Origin: an uncultured Bacteroidales bacterium
GTDB lineage: Bacteria; Bacteroidota; Bacteroidia; Bacteroidales; Paludibacteraceae
Direction of reading: 5' to 3'
Length of the DNA stretch: 5,413 nucleotides
Assembly: GCA_903912795.1 (NCBI GenBank)
Contig: CAIWIS010000906.1
Coordinates: 1 to 5,413 of the forward strand
The position numbers and the translations under genes were made by a program. The first letter of the stretch is position 1. Every line of letters begins with the position of its first letter. The notes below the pieces were generated by a model, which searched no databases, had not been told where the DNA came from, and worked only from the letters and a program-made list of their open reading frames with translations. Positions 5,383-5,413 of the stretch are shown piece after piece.

Positions 5383-5413
5383 TTTAAACCAGAATTTTTT
5401 ATCACTTTAAAAC

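Noticed and set aside
5383..5413. Start or end of another gene at the right edge
   Set aside because: Only 31 AT-rich bases with no recognisable codons; recF is a possible neighbour from memory of related genomes, but nothing here supports it.
1..5413. Novel defence, mobile or secondary-metabolite system
   Set aside because: All genes fall in known families with intact motifs, separate promoters and no mobile-element boundaries or compositional break that I can see.

Overview
The window is an AT-rich chromosomal segment from a member of the Bacteroidota, most likely the order Bacteroidales. The evidence is a NigD-like lipoprotein, A/T-rich leaders without clear Shine-Dalgarno sequences, tRNA genes without encoded CCA, and several matches to the Bacteroidota promoter form (TTTG or TTTC, about 19-20 nt, then TAnnTTTG). 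The content is mostly housekeeping. I found no integrase, transposase, phage gene, CRISPR array, toxin-antitoxin pair or defence cluster, and I do not claim a new multi-gene system.

Left part (1-1280): a divergent pair. On the minus strand is the 5' part of an acyl carrier protein phosphodiesterase gene (acpH), which begins with TTG and runs off the left edge, so it is easily missed. On the plus strand is an FMN-dependent nitroreductase-family oxidoreductase. They share a 121-bp intergenic region.

Middle (1281-3810): two plus-strand transcription units that each look monocistronic. One encodes a NigD-like surface lipoprotein, with its own promoter and a strong intrinsic terminator. The other encodes PepD, an M20C aminoacyl-histidine dipeptidase. 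The pepD promoter -33 box lies inside the U-tract of the preceding terminator. A terminator hairpin that can work in both directions closes pepD and, from the other side, the tRNA unit.

Right part (3811-5413): everything is on the minus strand. In transcription order it holds a membrane-anchored TPR protein gene, a strand-specific terminator-like hairpin, ribH (lumazine synthase, riboflavin pathway), a consensus promoter overlapping the last ribH codons, tRNA-Tyr(GUA), a spacer with a perfect 12-bp inverted repeat, and tRNA-Gly(UCC). The hairpin sits between the TPR gene and ribH with only 13 nt before the ribH ATG, so ribH is probably expressed by read-through.

The most useful points for a second look are: the TTG-started acpH; the recurring promoter architecture; the hairpin before ribH, whose G-U pairs reveal its direction and which argues against an upstream GTG start; an apparent A19-U56 replacement of the usual G19-C56 tertiary pair in tRNA-Gly; and a near-palindrome over the predicted start site of the TPR gene.
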